Below, piece by piece: positions 1-10,599 of a DNA stretch of 64,000 bases. The translations under genes were made by a program, and so were the position numbers. Under the pieces are notes generated by a model. The model was not told the DNA's origin, did not search any database, and worked only from the letters and a program-made list of their open reading frames with translations. The stretch comes from Gaeumannomyces sp. JS-464 (lineage: Eukaryota > Ascomycota > Sordariomycetes > Magnaporthales > Magnaporthaceae), in contig NGZR01000007.1 of assembly GCA_002197995.1 (NCBI GenBank), positions 20,399 through 84,398 of the forward strand. The letters run 5' to 3'. Each line of letters starts with the position of its first letter. Within the stretch, counting starts at the first letter, position 1.

Positions 1-871
1 TTCCGATACCGGGACGCTTTGTCCGAGGCCGTTCGTTAAGGACGTGGGGCATCCGGAAATCACGTAGTTAAACCAGATTTCGGGCTTTTCGATCCTTTCG
101 GCGTTATATAAACGGCCTAATTCGGATTAATATTGCAAAAGCCGGTTTTAAATATCCGCCGTTTTTGCTTTTAGCACGAACTTAATAGGGGTTTGATAAG
201 CTTCCGGGACGTCGGCTGTCGTAAACGGCAGGTCCTTGCTATCGGTAAGGGCTTTGCGAATATTAAAGCCCGTTTATTGGTTGGCCCAAGCCTGTTTTTC
301 CTCCGGGATTTTAACAAAAACCCGGAAATCGGCTTTAAGCCGGGCGGGAGGGCGGGGCTCCCGGGGTGTACGGTTTTTTAAAGCCTGTGCGGGTTGCTGG
401 GGCTGCTGGAGCCCTGTTCGGGCCGCCGCCGCGTAAGTGGTCGGGGGCGGGCGTTGCGGGTTAAGCGCGTAAGGTTCCGGGGCCCCGTAAGGGTTTCTTT
501 CCCTTTGGGCCGGCGTTGGCAGGCCGAAAAGGGCTTGTTTAGCGTATTCGATAAAACAATCCTTCCAGCCGTTGGTTTCGGGGATTGCCTCCAGTGGGAG
601 GGAAGCGATGCCGGCGTCGATAAAGCGGGCGAGGGTTGTGCAAATTAAAGCCGTTTGCTGTTGCTTGCGGCTATAACTCGCAACAATTTCCTCCGCGGCC
701 GCCGCAGCCGACCCGAGGGGTGGGCGCGTAAGCCGGGGGTGGGAAGGGAGGGGAAAAGAAAGGAAAGGGGCATTTGTGCCGGTGCTGCCGTCGTGGGTGC
801 CTTCCTGGCCCTGAACGGGCCCTGTTGGGTGTTGCGAATTCCGCAACGGGGACGGCGTGGTCGGGTGCGCT
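1..871 (-). mobile_element. Tad-like LINE copy 1, 5' part (runs off window)
   Basis: This stretch is a second copy of 5935-6803, nearly colinear and differing mostly by C/T and G/A transitions. It carries the N-terminal part of the LINE ORF1 (minus strand, 274-846, 190 codons) including the segment reading EEIVASYSRKQQQTAL. The frame ends at an in-frame TAA near 274, where copy 2 instead has a one-base shorter run. The rest of the element lies left of the window. Its 5' boundary at 871 abuts the tail of copy 2 and a single N in the assembly. Confidence 0.8.
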
Positions 872-899
872 NGAGTGAGTGAGTGAGTGAGTGAGTATA
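872..899. repeat. N plus (GAGT)n microsatellite, probable LINE 3' tail
   Basis: An undetermined base at 872 is followed by about six copies of GAGT. On the minus strand this sits at the 3' end of LINE copy 2, where Tad-type elements often carry a short tandem repeat tail, so I read it as that tail. The N makes the exact junction with copy 1 uncertain. Confidence 0.6.
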
Positions 900-1479
900 T
901 TTAACGTCAGTAAGTCGGGATCTACCAGTCCCTGCCTCCCAAGGGGCATATGACGTGCTAGCGCTACCTAAGCTAAACATTAGGCTACATGTTGCTATCC
1001 GGCGGCTAGCAGAATTAAACCCGAAGGCACACGAAGGTCGGGCCGCGTTCCAGCGCTCCTTGTTAGTGAGCGGGCAATCGGCGGTAGGGCGTATATATAT
1101 ACGCCAGGGCGTTGTAAAGCGCTGCGGGTGGTAGTAGTGCGTTCGGCCGGCGAGTATGCCGGTAAAGGGGTGGGGCCGGGTTTTAGGCTGGAAGGTCCTC
1201 GGGACCCCCAGGGCCCGGCCGGAGGTGCGGGGGACCAACGAGCCTACTGTTAGTCCTGGTGGTACAAAGGAAAAAGGTAAAAGGTGTAGGAGAATAAGGA
1301 AAAAGGATGTATGCGGGCTTTTTAGGCCTTGTTGTTATCGTCCAGCGATAGTGTAATAATTGGTAGCTTCGGCGAACGAAGCAAAAAGGAAAGGCTTTTA
1401 AAGTAGCCGTTTCCAATATCCGGGCCTGTCGGAAGCCGGGGAGGGGTCCGCTATAGGCCATTTATTTTTGCCGTTTTAG

Positions 1480-4400
1480 CCAACCTGCAAAATACAAGGT
1501 GGGAAGGGGATTTGTTTTTTCCGCAGCGGCACGGGTTATCGTCTTCGTGCTGGAACTTTCGGTGGTACCAGTCGAAATCCCCGTAACCGGTGCGTGCGGC
1601 TATTAGCCGTTGCAGTACCTCCGGTGCAGCTGCAACGCTTCGGGCGTATGTTGTGGTGCCGGCGGGAGGCCTATAGCCTTATACCGATCCGGAAAGTTGT
1701 TTAAACCATGCGTTCCGGGCGTCCCGGGCCGTTTTCCGGGCTAAAGCCTTTACTCCGGCCACCGTTGGTTTAAAATGTTGGGGTATTGGCAGGGCCGATC
1801 CCAACTTTGCTTCGGCGTTTGCCTTTTCGTTTCCGGGGATTCCCATATGGCCCGGGGACCAGCGTACGTATACCTGGTGTTTATCCATAAGGCAATGGAT
1901 TTTTTAAAGGCCTTTTGTGAATATTAGGGGCCGTGCTTAAACAGCCGTTGGCCGCCGAGGTGTTATCGAGGCACAAGTGGAAAGTGCAATTGCGGAAGCT
2001 CCAAACGGCTTTACGGAGGCCCATCCGGGCCCCTTTCCGCCTCGCCGTCGAATACTTCCGCGGGATGCGCCAGCCGGCCGTGCCCGGAAAGTTTGCGTTG
2101 GCCGGCTTGGTATATTACCCAGCCGTATCCAACTGCTCCGTTTTTGCTTTGGACCCGTCGCTATATATTATAACGTCGGTGGGTGGGAGGGTGCAAAGCC
2201 ACGCCGTAAATGCTTTAGCGGCTGCTTGCTTTTCTTGTATGGCCACCGTAAGCCCCGTATATTTATAAGGGAGGTAGGCCGGGCGGGTGCAAGCCGGAAA
2301 AGTCCGGCCGTCCTTTGCAAAGGTTGCAAGCTGCCGGGTAAGCCTTAGGCCCTCGGGCGTTAAGGGCCGGCTTGGCCGCTGCGGCCAGGGGTGTTTTTCC
2401 GGAACCGTATTTATACGGGCCGCAAAACGGAGGCGGGCTTGTTCCAAAAGCGCCTGGGCGTTTGGGATGCCGGATTCGTAATGCAATGCGTTTATCGGTG
2501 TGGTTTTCCAAGCTGGGACCACTGCTTAAGGGACGCGGTTAAGGCTTTATCGACCCGATCGATTAAATGGCCTTGGCGGATAATTTGCTGTTGTGCCGGC
2601 TTGTACGGGTGTGGTTTAGTTTTACCCTATACCATACCTCGGCCCCGTATAAAGCCGTAGGGATTATAACCGTTGTAACGGCTTTGTAAACCGAATGTGC
2701 CGGTATCCCCCCTATCGAATTCGTAAGCCTTCGGAGGTGGTTGGCAACGCTTTGGGCTTTTGCAGCCTGTTTTCCACGTGGGCTTTAAAATTAAGCCTTT
2801 GGTCGAAAAGGACCCCTAACCACCGTAAAGCTCCTGTAGCTTGTTGTATGGTAAGCCCTCCGCCGTAACCGCTGGGGTTGTGGGATTTCTCCGTTTGGAA
2901 AAATGCATAAGCTCGCACTTCCCCGGGTCGAAAGCAACCTTATTAGCCTGCCCCAACGTAGGATTTCCGTAACCGTAGCCCCTGCTTTACGGGAGCACTT
3001 CCGGAGTGCTACCCGTTACGCAAATGCCTATATCGTCCGCGTATCCGTACCTAATCGCTTTTGCTTTGGGTAGGATTTCGGCCATATAAAGCATAAATAG
3101 GACCGGTAACGCCGGTAACCCTTGGGGTAGCCCGCAGTCCGGGGAAAAAGGGGGTGCCGTGGCGTCCTCCAAACGCACTTTAACCACCCTGTTTTGCAAA
3201 AATAACCCATCGTACTAACGTTAATCCCAGCCTTGGTTTAAAAGCCTTTAAAAAGCCTCCGGCGAAGTACGGCGTCGAAAGCCCCTTACATCCATATAAC
3301 GAGGGCGGCCGTTTTATGCTTTTGGAAGGCCCGTTCCACCTCGTGGGCCACGCATGCCGTTAAATCGATGGCGGCCTTTTTCGGGGTAGCCCCGGCGTGT
3401 TGCGGGGCTATAAGCCCGTTGTAATGCGAGGGATGCCATCCGCGAAGCCACCAGCCGCTCCAGCCCTTTCCCTAAGCACGGGAGTAAAGCTATCGGGCGG
3501 TAGGATTTTGGGTCCGTTAAATCCGTTTTATTCGGCTTTTTTAGCATAACCACTTCCGCTGTGCGGAAAGGGGCTGGGTGGTGCCCGGCCCTAAGCAAGC
3601 CTCGAAAAGGCCCTAACGTATTCCCCTATTGCCGGCCACGCCGCTGTAAGTAGCTTAACCGTTAGGGAATCGACGCCCGGGGCCGTGTTTGCCGTGCCAA
3701 CGGTGCATTCCGGCATTCCTTTAAAACGTGGGGGTCCCACGGGAGTTGTGCGGTTTTGGGTAGCCCTTTGCTGTAACGGGTCCTTTAAATCGTCCTCCGC
3801 CGTAAACCTACGGAGGATTTGCGGCCTAATGCTTCCGCTTTATCCTTTGGGGCTATTATAACCTCCCCGTTAATATTTAACGGGGGAAGCCGTATAGCGG
3901 GTGTAAGTTTATGCCACTTTACAGCACGGTATAGCGCTTTCGGGGAATCCATTTCCTCCAGCACGCTGGCCCAATGCTGTTTTTTAGCCGTCCGAACCGT
4001 TGCTTTTAAAGCACGGGCTTCGGCCGTAAAAGGCCCGCCGTTTCCCATAGCTTTTGCAAGGTCCCGTTGGCGTTGGCGCACTTTTCGTTCCACCAGGTTG
4101 GCCTTTTTTTTGGCTTTAAGCCCCCGGCCGAAAGCTTAACGCATTTTTTAATAAGTTTGTTAATGCTTCGGCCGCTTTATCCAGGTGTTCCGCAGTGCCT
4201 GGGTTTGTAAATGGTGGCAAGTTGCCGGCCCCCGTTGCTACCGCGTTTGCGAAAAACGGTAGTTTATCGTTTGGTAGCGTAATACGCCGGCAGTCCGGAA
4301 CGAAGTTATTGCGGTTAGGAATTTCGATCCGTATCGAGCGGTGGTCCGAATCGGTTGCTAGCGAAGGTCGATTTCCGCTGTTGCTAAAGGGCGTTGGAAA

Positions 4401-5153
4401 AGGTAAAATCCAAAACGCCGTCGTTATGCGTAGGTTGGCCTGGGTCGGTAAGTAGGAGGAGGTTATAAGTATTAGCCCATTGGGCTATATCCTGGCCCCT
4501 ATTCCTATTACCTTAACCGGATCCCACGCCGGGGACCCTGCGTTAAAATTTCCAGCTATAATGCATTTTGCCGTTGGGCGCCAACGTAGTAAAAGGTCCA
4601 ACGAGGGTTCCGAAGGGTCCCCTAAAGGCCTATATACGTTAACGAAGGTGCACTGGCGACGGTAAGCCAAAGGATGTCCCGGGTGTTGCCTGCCGGCCGG
4701 TCCGCTACGGGCCGAAGCCCCGGGTCCTTCCGTACGTAAGTTATTACCCGAGGTGGTTTGGTGGTCGTGCCAGCTATTTACCGGAGTAAATAGCTCGTAC
4801 GACGGGTGGGTGCAAAGCATAAGCTTCCTTTCCACGCGCTAGGGGGCTTGCATTAGCACCACGTCGATATTTTGCTCCAAAATAGTTGGAGTAAAATAGC
4901 CCCCGCTCCCAGCTACGTCGAACGTTCGCTTGGGCGGCGGTTAAAGCACGGCGTTCGGGGCGAAGCCCCGGGCGCCGGGCCCTATTGCCATGCGTTTGTT
5001 GTATATCCGGTTGGCTGCTGGCATACGTAAAAGCGGCGTTGGTGTATTGGGGGCTTTGGCCCTAAGGTTGTTGGCCGGCGGTACCGTCGGTTTCCTCCAA
5101 AGGTTTCCGGTTATTTCGATAGCCCTTTCGGGCTCGGGGAGGTCCAGTTCCAT
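1480..5153 (-). pseudogene. LINE ORF2: endonuclease / reverse transcriptase / RNase H (broken)
   Basis: Fragments in several frames, reading right to left. An endonuclease part (4835-4485) contains IAGNFNAGSPAWDP, where the family normally has GDFN, so the Asp is Asn. The reverse transcriptase appears as LTDPKSYRPIALLPCLGK (3598-3314), YADDIGI (3199-2987, the catalytic box) and the thumb WLGVLFDQRLNFKAHV (2918-2712). RNase H follows: VIIYSDGSKAK (2522-2115) and YVRWSPGHMGIPGNEKAN (1888-1679). A terminal H...CRCGKNKSPSHLVFC motif lies near 1570-1480, as in Tad ORF2 products. The protein would copy element RNA at a nicked chromosomal target. It is dead here because of multiple stops and frame changes. 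Confidence 0.85.
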
Positions 5154-5269
5154 ATCCGCCAGTACTTCGTATTGGTTGTTAAAACTAACCCTAAGCCTTT
5201 TGGCAGGTGCCTTCCTTGCCGGCCGTACGGGCCGCGCCCTCGGGGGCCAGCGGATTTGCCGGGCTTACC

Positions 5270-5480
5270 TCGGCAGCGTCGGCGGTGGCAGCAGCGGCAA
5301 ACGGCGGCGGCGGCGGGGGTAACGGAAGCAGCGGCGTTACCGGTACCGGCCGCGGGATTGGCATTAGCGGTAACGGTTACAACGGAATTGTCCGTAGTAA
5401 CCGCGGTTGCAAAGGGCGTTGGCGGTGGCGGCCGCGGCGGCCGCGGCGGTGGCGGCGGCAGCGGCGGCTTCCACCTTTTT
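5270..5480. repeat. GC-rich GGC/GCC trinucleotide-like tract
   Basis: Imperfect runs of GGC, GCG and GCC lie just 3' of the LINE ORF1 zinc knuckles, on the border between ORF1 and ORF2. On the minus strand they would encode an Ala/Pro/Gly-rich linker. It is simple sequence rather than a separate element. Confidence 0.6.
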
Positions 5481-6777
5481 ACCGCCGCCCGGTAGCTTGT
5501 GCCCCTAATTTCCTAACCGCGCCTTTTTCCCCACGGGTTAAATGCTTTAGCACTCCGTTTACCCGTACAGGCTTTATAGGGCAGTTCGGGTGGTCGGCTG
5601 GGTACGGGCCCGAACAGTTTGCGCATTGCGGAAGGGCCGTGCACGGCGATGCGTGCCGGCCGTCGTTTACTTTCCCGCACCGGAGGCACCTATCGGCCCG
5701 GGCACAGTTGCGAGCCACGTGAAAGCCGTGGCAGCCGGGGGTATGTTGCGTAACCGGCGGGTGTCGTTGTACGCGGCGTGAAAAAAACGTAATCCCCCAA
5801 AGCTAAACCCGGTTACGCGCGTGTAAAAGGATATAATCCATAATATACGCCTTTGGTAATTAGCGCCGGCCGGAGGCTTAACGCTTACTGGCTTTAGCCC
5901 TGTTTTGGGCTTCGACTTCCTCCCGGACCAGCTTTTCCGATACCGGGACGCTTTGTCCGAGGCCGTTCGTTAAGGACGTGGGGCATCCGGAAATCACGTA
6001 GTTAAACCAGATTTCGGGCTTTTCGATCCTTTCGGCGTTATATAAACGGCCTAATTCGGATCGATGCTGCAAAAGCCGGCTTTGGATATCCGCCGTTTTT
6101 GCTTTTAGCACGAACCCAGTAGGGGTTCGATAAGCTTCCGGGACGTCGGCTGTCGTAAACGGCAGGTCCCTGCTATCGGCAAGGGCTTTGCGAATACTAA
6201 AGCCCGTTTTTGGTTGGCCCAAGCCTGTTTTTCCTCCGGGATTTTAACAAAAACCCGGAAATCGGCTTTGGGCCGGGCGGGAGGGCGGGGCTCCCGGGGT
6301 GCACGGTTTTTTAAAGCCTGTGCGGGTTGCTGGGGCTGCTGGAGCCCTGTTCGGGCCGCCGCCGCGTAAGTGGTCGGGGGCGGGCGTTGCGGGTTAGCGC
6401 GTAAGGTTCCGGGGCCCCGTAGGGTTTCTTTCCCTTTGGGCCGGCGTTGGCAGGCCGAAAAGGGCTTGTTTGGCGTATTCGATAAAACAATCCTTCCAGC
6501 CGTTGGCTTCGGGGATTGCCTCCAGTGGGAGGGAAGCGATGCCGGCGTCGATAAAGCGGGCGAGGGTTGTGCAAATTAAAGCCGTTTGCTGTTGCTTGCG
6601 GCTGTAACTCGCAACAATTTCCTCCGCGGCCGCCGCAGCCGACCCGAGGGGTGGGCGCGTAGGCCGGGGGTGGGAAGGGAGGGGAAAAGAAAGGAAAGGG
6701 GCACCTGTGCCGGTGCTGCCGTCGTGGGTGCCTTCCTGGCCCTGAACGGGCCCTGTTGGGTGTTGCGAATTCCGCAA
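5479..6777 (-). pseudogene. LINE ORF1 (gag-like, zinc knuckle), broken
   Basis: Three consecutive minus-strand pieces make up ORF1. The N-terminal part is 6777-6394. The middle part is 6222-5878, with the stretch IEKPEIWFNYVISGCP. The C-terminal part is 5718-5479, with zinc-knuckle-like cysteines CLRCGK and CANCSGPYPADHPNC. In the second knuckle a Tyr stands where the family usually has the zinc-binding His, as a C-to-T change would give. Frame changes separate the pieces; comparison with copy 1 shows one base missing near 6210. The product would be the nucleic-acid-binding protein of the LINE RNP. Confidence 0.75.
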
Positions 6778-6990
6778 CGGGGACGGCGTGGTCGGGTGCG
6801 CTGACGCGCGGGGGGCCCGGGTGGCAGCGACGCGTTCCTCCGGGCCGTTGGGCCGACGAGGAGGGCGCGCGCCACCCTATTGGCCGAAGGGGGGCTGTTG
6901 GCAACGGCATGTTGCCGTCGCCAGCGCCGTTGGCGGGCGTGGTTATTGGTGTTGGGTCGCTAATTGGCGGGTGTTAAGGATTTGTATGCA

Positions 6991-7087
6991 ATTTGGCAGT
7001 GTGCACTAACAGCGCAATGCCAAGAATTGGTGAATTCGAGAAAGGTGGCCTTCGCAAAGAGCTAGGCAATAAAGGCAGCGTTTTTAC
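6991..7087. other. Short spacer between LINE copy 2 and LTR of A0
   Basis: About 100 bases of moderate GC with no recognisable coding or repeat feature. It ends directly at the TGTTACGACC start of the A0 LTR. Confidence 0.4.
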
Positions 7088-7578
7088 TGTTACGACCAGC
7101 ATGCAAACCCCAGGCACAGACGGGAGGGGCTCCAAGTGGTGCCCCTACCCCGCACCACCTGCCAACATAAAAGCACGTAACCAGGCTCATTTAAGCTAGA
7201 TCTTTGGATTTTTGGACAAGCCACAAATTTAAAGGGATTTTTGGATTTTGGATAAAGCCAACAATTTAAAAGGATTTTTGGGATTTTTAAACAAAGCTAT
7301 AAATTTAAAAAAATCTTTGGATTTTTAAACAAAGCTACAAATTTAAAAACTACTAGGGTAAAAAGATTGTGTATATAAAAGATGGATTTCCTACTATTTC
7401 AAATAGCTTTAACTAAGGCTTTAGCATTAGTTAATTTAAGTTAGCTTTTAAGCATCCCTTAAGGCAAGCAATTAAATTGTCCTTTTTAAATTACGTGGTT
7501 TTTTGCGATTAAACGCAACGATATTATCCTATCCACCCCGAAGTGCTTTATTTTAAAAGCAAACTTTTAATTATAACA
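7088..7578 (+). repeat. 5' LTR of A0 (TG...CA, 491 bp)
   Basis: It starts TGTTACGACCAGCATGC and ends ATTATAACA. Homologous LTRs occur at 30015-30437 and 44607-45035 (A1), 47468-47832 (A2) and 49618-50491 (A3). The ends form a short inverted repeat (TGTTAC / GTAACA in undamaged copies). Confidence 0.85.
7200..7350 (+). repeat. Tandem repeat in A0 LTR, about 39-bp unit
   Basis: About four diverged units, each with GGATTTTTGGA...AAAGCC...CAAATTTAAA. Related but fewer units are seen in the A1 and A2 LTRs (30240-30350, 44830-44945), so unit number varies between copies. This is probably U3 promoter/enhancer sequence. Confidence 0.65.
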
Positions 7579-7777
7579 TTTTAATTAATTTTGTTTAATA
7601 CCTCGTTAAAAGTAAAATAATGCAATTATAGCAAATAGCAGCAAAAAGCTTAAAGAGGAAAAAACCACGGTTTTTACTTTTAACGGTATTAAATACAATT
7701 TCGACGAAACCGCTAACACGGTTAGCCTTTTTAAACTTATAGCGGACGAAATCGCCAAAAGTTAAACTGAAATAAAA

Positions 7778-8061
7778 TGTCACGGGGTAAGCCGAAAGCC
7801 TGTACAAGGTAATTACGATAACCGTAAACGGTAATTAAAAGTTAAAAGCCTATATTGCTATAAGGTAAATACAACAACTTTAGCTTGTTCCGGCAATTTA
7901 GGAATTGCTTCCTATAAGCTGCCTAAGTAGCGTGGCCCTCCCTGGGCCCCTTGTTACGTGCCTGGGGTGCTTTAAGCCTCCACGTGGCTTAGGCCCGTAA
8001 ATAGGGCTAAGCCTCCTTGTTATAGCGGTAGCCCGCTATTATCGCGGCGAGCCTCTTTACA
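7778..8061 (-). repeat. 3' LTR of element B (284 bp)
   Basis: It starts TGTCACGGGGTAAGCC and ends GAGCCTCTTTACA on the plus strand, with the same length as the partner LTR. Differences between the two are mostly transitions. Since B is transcribed leftward, this is its 3' LTR. Confidence 0.9.
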
Positions 8062-9977
8062 CTGTCCCCCTTTTAAAGCATTAACGTTTCGGCAATGCTT
8101 ATTAGCGAAATGGTCGCGTCGAGGTTTGGTCGGTTTATAGCGAATTGGCGGGCAGGCTAAATTTATTAATACCTTTACCATTTAAGGTAAATGGTTTTTG
8201 GTAATGTAAAAGTGCGAATAGCTTTTTTTGGCAGGGTGCTAGTAAAGCTTATGGGATTTTGGTAGCGTTTTCGGTAGCGTTAGCCGTATAAGGCCGGCGA
8301 CGGTTAAAGCAAAAGCGGTTTTACCGGTAAACCTTTTACATTTTTTTCAGCCGGCCGGCGTTATTTTCCTTCCTTTTAATAACACAATTAACAGCGACGA
8401 TTAAACGCCGCTAGTTATTGCTTTATTTTTTTTGCTTTCGCATTGCTTATTTGCCCGCAAAGCTCGCGCTTTTAACGCATAAAAGCTTGCGTTTGCTTTT
8501 TAAAATTGGCGTTTTTTTTTCCCGCAATTTTTTTGCGCTTTTTGTTTAGCCCGAATTTAAGCTTTTTTTAGCTACGGTCGCGGTTTCGATTACGTTCGAT
8601 TACGCTTTTTTTAACTGCGGTCGCGGTTATACGTTTTCGTCCTCCTTTCCGGCTCGCTCGTTTTAAACGTGCGTTAACCCGATTTTGCCGCAAAATTATA
8701 TTTTACGACGTTACCGCTAACGAAGCATTTCGCCGTTGCTTTTTCGTTTTTAACGATGCGAAACGGGCGATCGTAATTAGCTTTACGAAGGAAAGCTTTT
8801 ACCATTTTGCCGATTATAGCATTTTTAAAGGAGTTCGCTTTTCTTTTACCATTTCGCTTCCCGGTTTAGCTTTAATTTGGACTTTTGGAATACTTTTATT
8901 GCTAATATACCCCGTTAACGTTACTTATCGGTTTAACGAGCTTAACGATTTTTCCAATAAAAAGCATCGTTTCGCTTTGCGTTTTTTTATAAAAAAAAAC
9001 CGCTAGCGAATTTAAATTGCCTTTATTATTAGCACGGTAGCTTTTAATAATATTCGACGCCGTTTTTTTTATAGCAATTGCTATATAGCCGACCTTTTTC
9101 GGGGTAGGACGTATTTTAAACACGACTTAATATATACTATTAGTATTATTAAAATAAGCCGTTATTTCCGGTGCATTTACCGGGTTAAGCTTATCGTTTT
9201 TTATTTTAAAGTTTTTTTTAATATCGATTTAAGCTTATTAAAAGCATGTTAATAAATACATAATAGCTTATTAAATTTTTCGGTAAACCTATTACGCGGT
9301 TTGCTTTTTTTAATTTATTTTTATAAAAAAACCTTTATAATTCCTTTATTACGATTTATTTTTCGGTTTGTTATAGTTTTTTCTATTTTGCTACCGATAG
9401 TAATCGGATTTTTATTAAATCCGCCTTTTTAACTCCGGTAAAGCTTTTATATTACCATTTTTTTTAAAAGTTTAACAATTACGATTTGTATTATTTTTCG
9501 ACGTTTCGAAATTATTTATAAATGTTCGATACTATCGGTTGCTCGCGAAAAGGCATGCATTTGCAGCGTATCCGGAAGTGCACATTCGGCACGCTTTTTA
9601 CAACGAGCTTACCGAAGTTAACGAAATGCTAGCTTAAATAAGCCAGCTTATTTTTTTAAAATCGGGTTTTAATTATAACTCGCGTTAATTGGGGATTGCG
9701 TTTCGTGCTTTTTTACGAAATTGTACTTAACCCGGCTTTTAACGATATTCGTTTTTTCCAATTTTCGGAGCTATAATAGGAAGTTTTAACAAAAGTTAAA
9801 TTTTCGACCTTTTAAACGAAAAGTTTAAAAAAAGTTTAAATTGCGAAATGAAAACTAAGTTTAATAACGTATTATTATTCGTCGATATCGACGGCGACCT
9901 AATTTTATACTAAATCGTTAAAGCCCAAATCGTAATCCAATTTACCGATAATTCGGAATTTAAAAAAGGAAATAATA
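8062..9977 (-). pseudogene. Element B, 3' internal region (degraded)
   Basis: AT-rich sequence between the B 3' LTR and the insertion point of element C. By position it should hold the C-terminal part of pol, beyond the integrase core. I see no intact motif; the only frame longer than 70 codons (9123-8902, minus) is not recognisable. Confidence 0.5.
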
Positions 9978-9982
9978 GTAAC

Positions 9983-10193
9983 TGTAACGGGAACAATGGG
10001 AACCGAAGCAGGGCTATAATATACCCTTTATTATTGTTACGATTTAAAGCTAAAAAAGTAAAAACAATTGCGCGTTGCGACACGCGTGCGCATAAAGATT
10101 AGTATGGCATCCGATGGTTTTTAGTCAGGTAACTTTAAGGCCATCCTTGCAACCATGGCCCAAACGCCCGTAAAAGCCGGCCGTGCCATAACA
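9983..10193 (-). repeat. 3' LTR of element C (211 bp)
   Basis: It begins TGTAACGGGAACAATGGG and ends CCGTGCCATAACA. It is preceded by GTAAC and matches 16363-16573 with only scattered transitions. Confidence 0.9.
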
Positions 10194-10349
10194 TTACCCC
10201 CCTCCCCCCCCCTCCAAAAGGGCCGAAAAGAAACGGTTATGCGGTCCTCTTCCAACGATTTCCTTTTTTTAACGCCTCGGCATCCTCCGTCGCAACTTTT
10301 GTTTAATCCCGCCGTCGGCTGGTTTGTTATCATCGGCGTAATCTTTTGC

Positions 10350-10560
10350 GAAAGCGTCCTTTTCGGCGGTTTCCAGCCAAATTTACAGTCGTTTCGGCGG
10401 GCCGGGCTTGTTCGGATACTTTTCGTGGTATGCTTTAAGCGAGGTGGCCGCGTTTTTAAAAGCAGCGGCGTTGTAAAAGTTAAGGTCGGGGTCCCAGCCT
10501 CGCCATTGCATTTGGTATTGGAGGCGTTCGTAATATAACCTTAATAATAGGATGGTTTCC
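10350..10560 (-). pseudogene. Chromodomain at the C-terminus of element C pol
   Basis: The minus-strand translation contains YQMQWRGWDPDLNFYNAAAF followed by KAYHEKYPNKPGPPKR. This has the aromatic/Trp pattern of the chromodomain plus the short basic tail typical of fungal chromoviruses. In the family the domain follows the integrase and directs insertion to chromatin. The segment is nearly free of RIP damage although the rest of pol is not. Confidence 0.8.
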
Positions 10561-10599
10561 AGCTCCCATTCCTCCTCGCCGTTAACGGTTTCCGATTCG

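Larger units (their letters stand above)
873..6990 (-). mobile_element. Tad-like LINE copy 2, near full length
   Basis: A non-LTR retrotransposon on the minus strand: 5' UTR about 6990-6780, ORF1 6777-5479, ORF2 about 5153-1480, then a 3' UTR ending in the GAGT tail. The order ORF1 zinc knuckles, endonuclease, reverse transcriptase, RNase H and terminal CCHC-like motif is that of fungal Tad elements. It remains GC-rich, unlike the sequence from 7200 on, and its frames are broken by both stops and frame changes. The 5' end is placed approximately, where similarity to any element-like sequence is lost. Confidence 0.8.
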
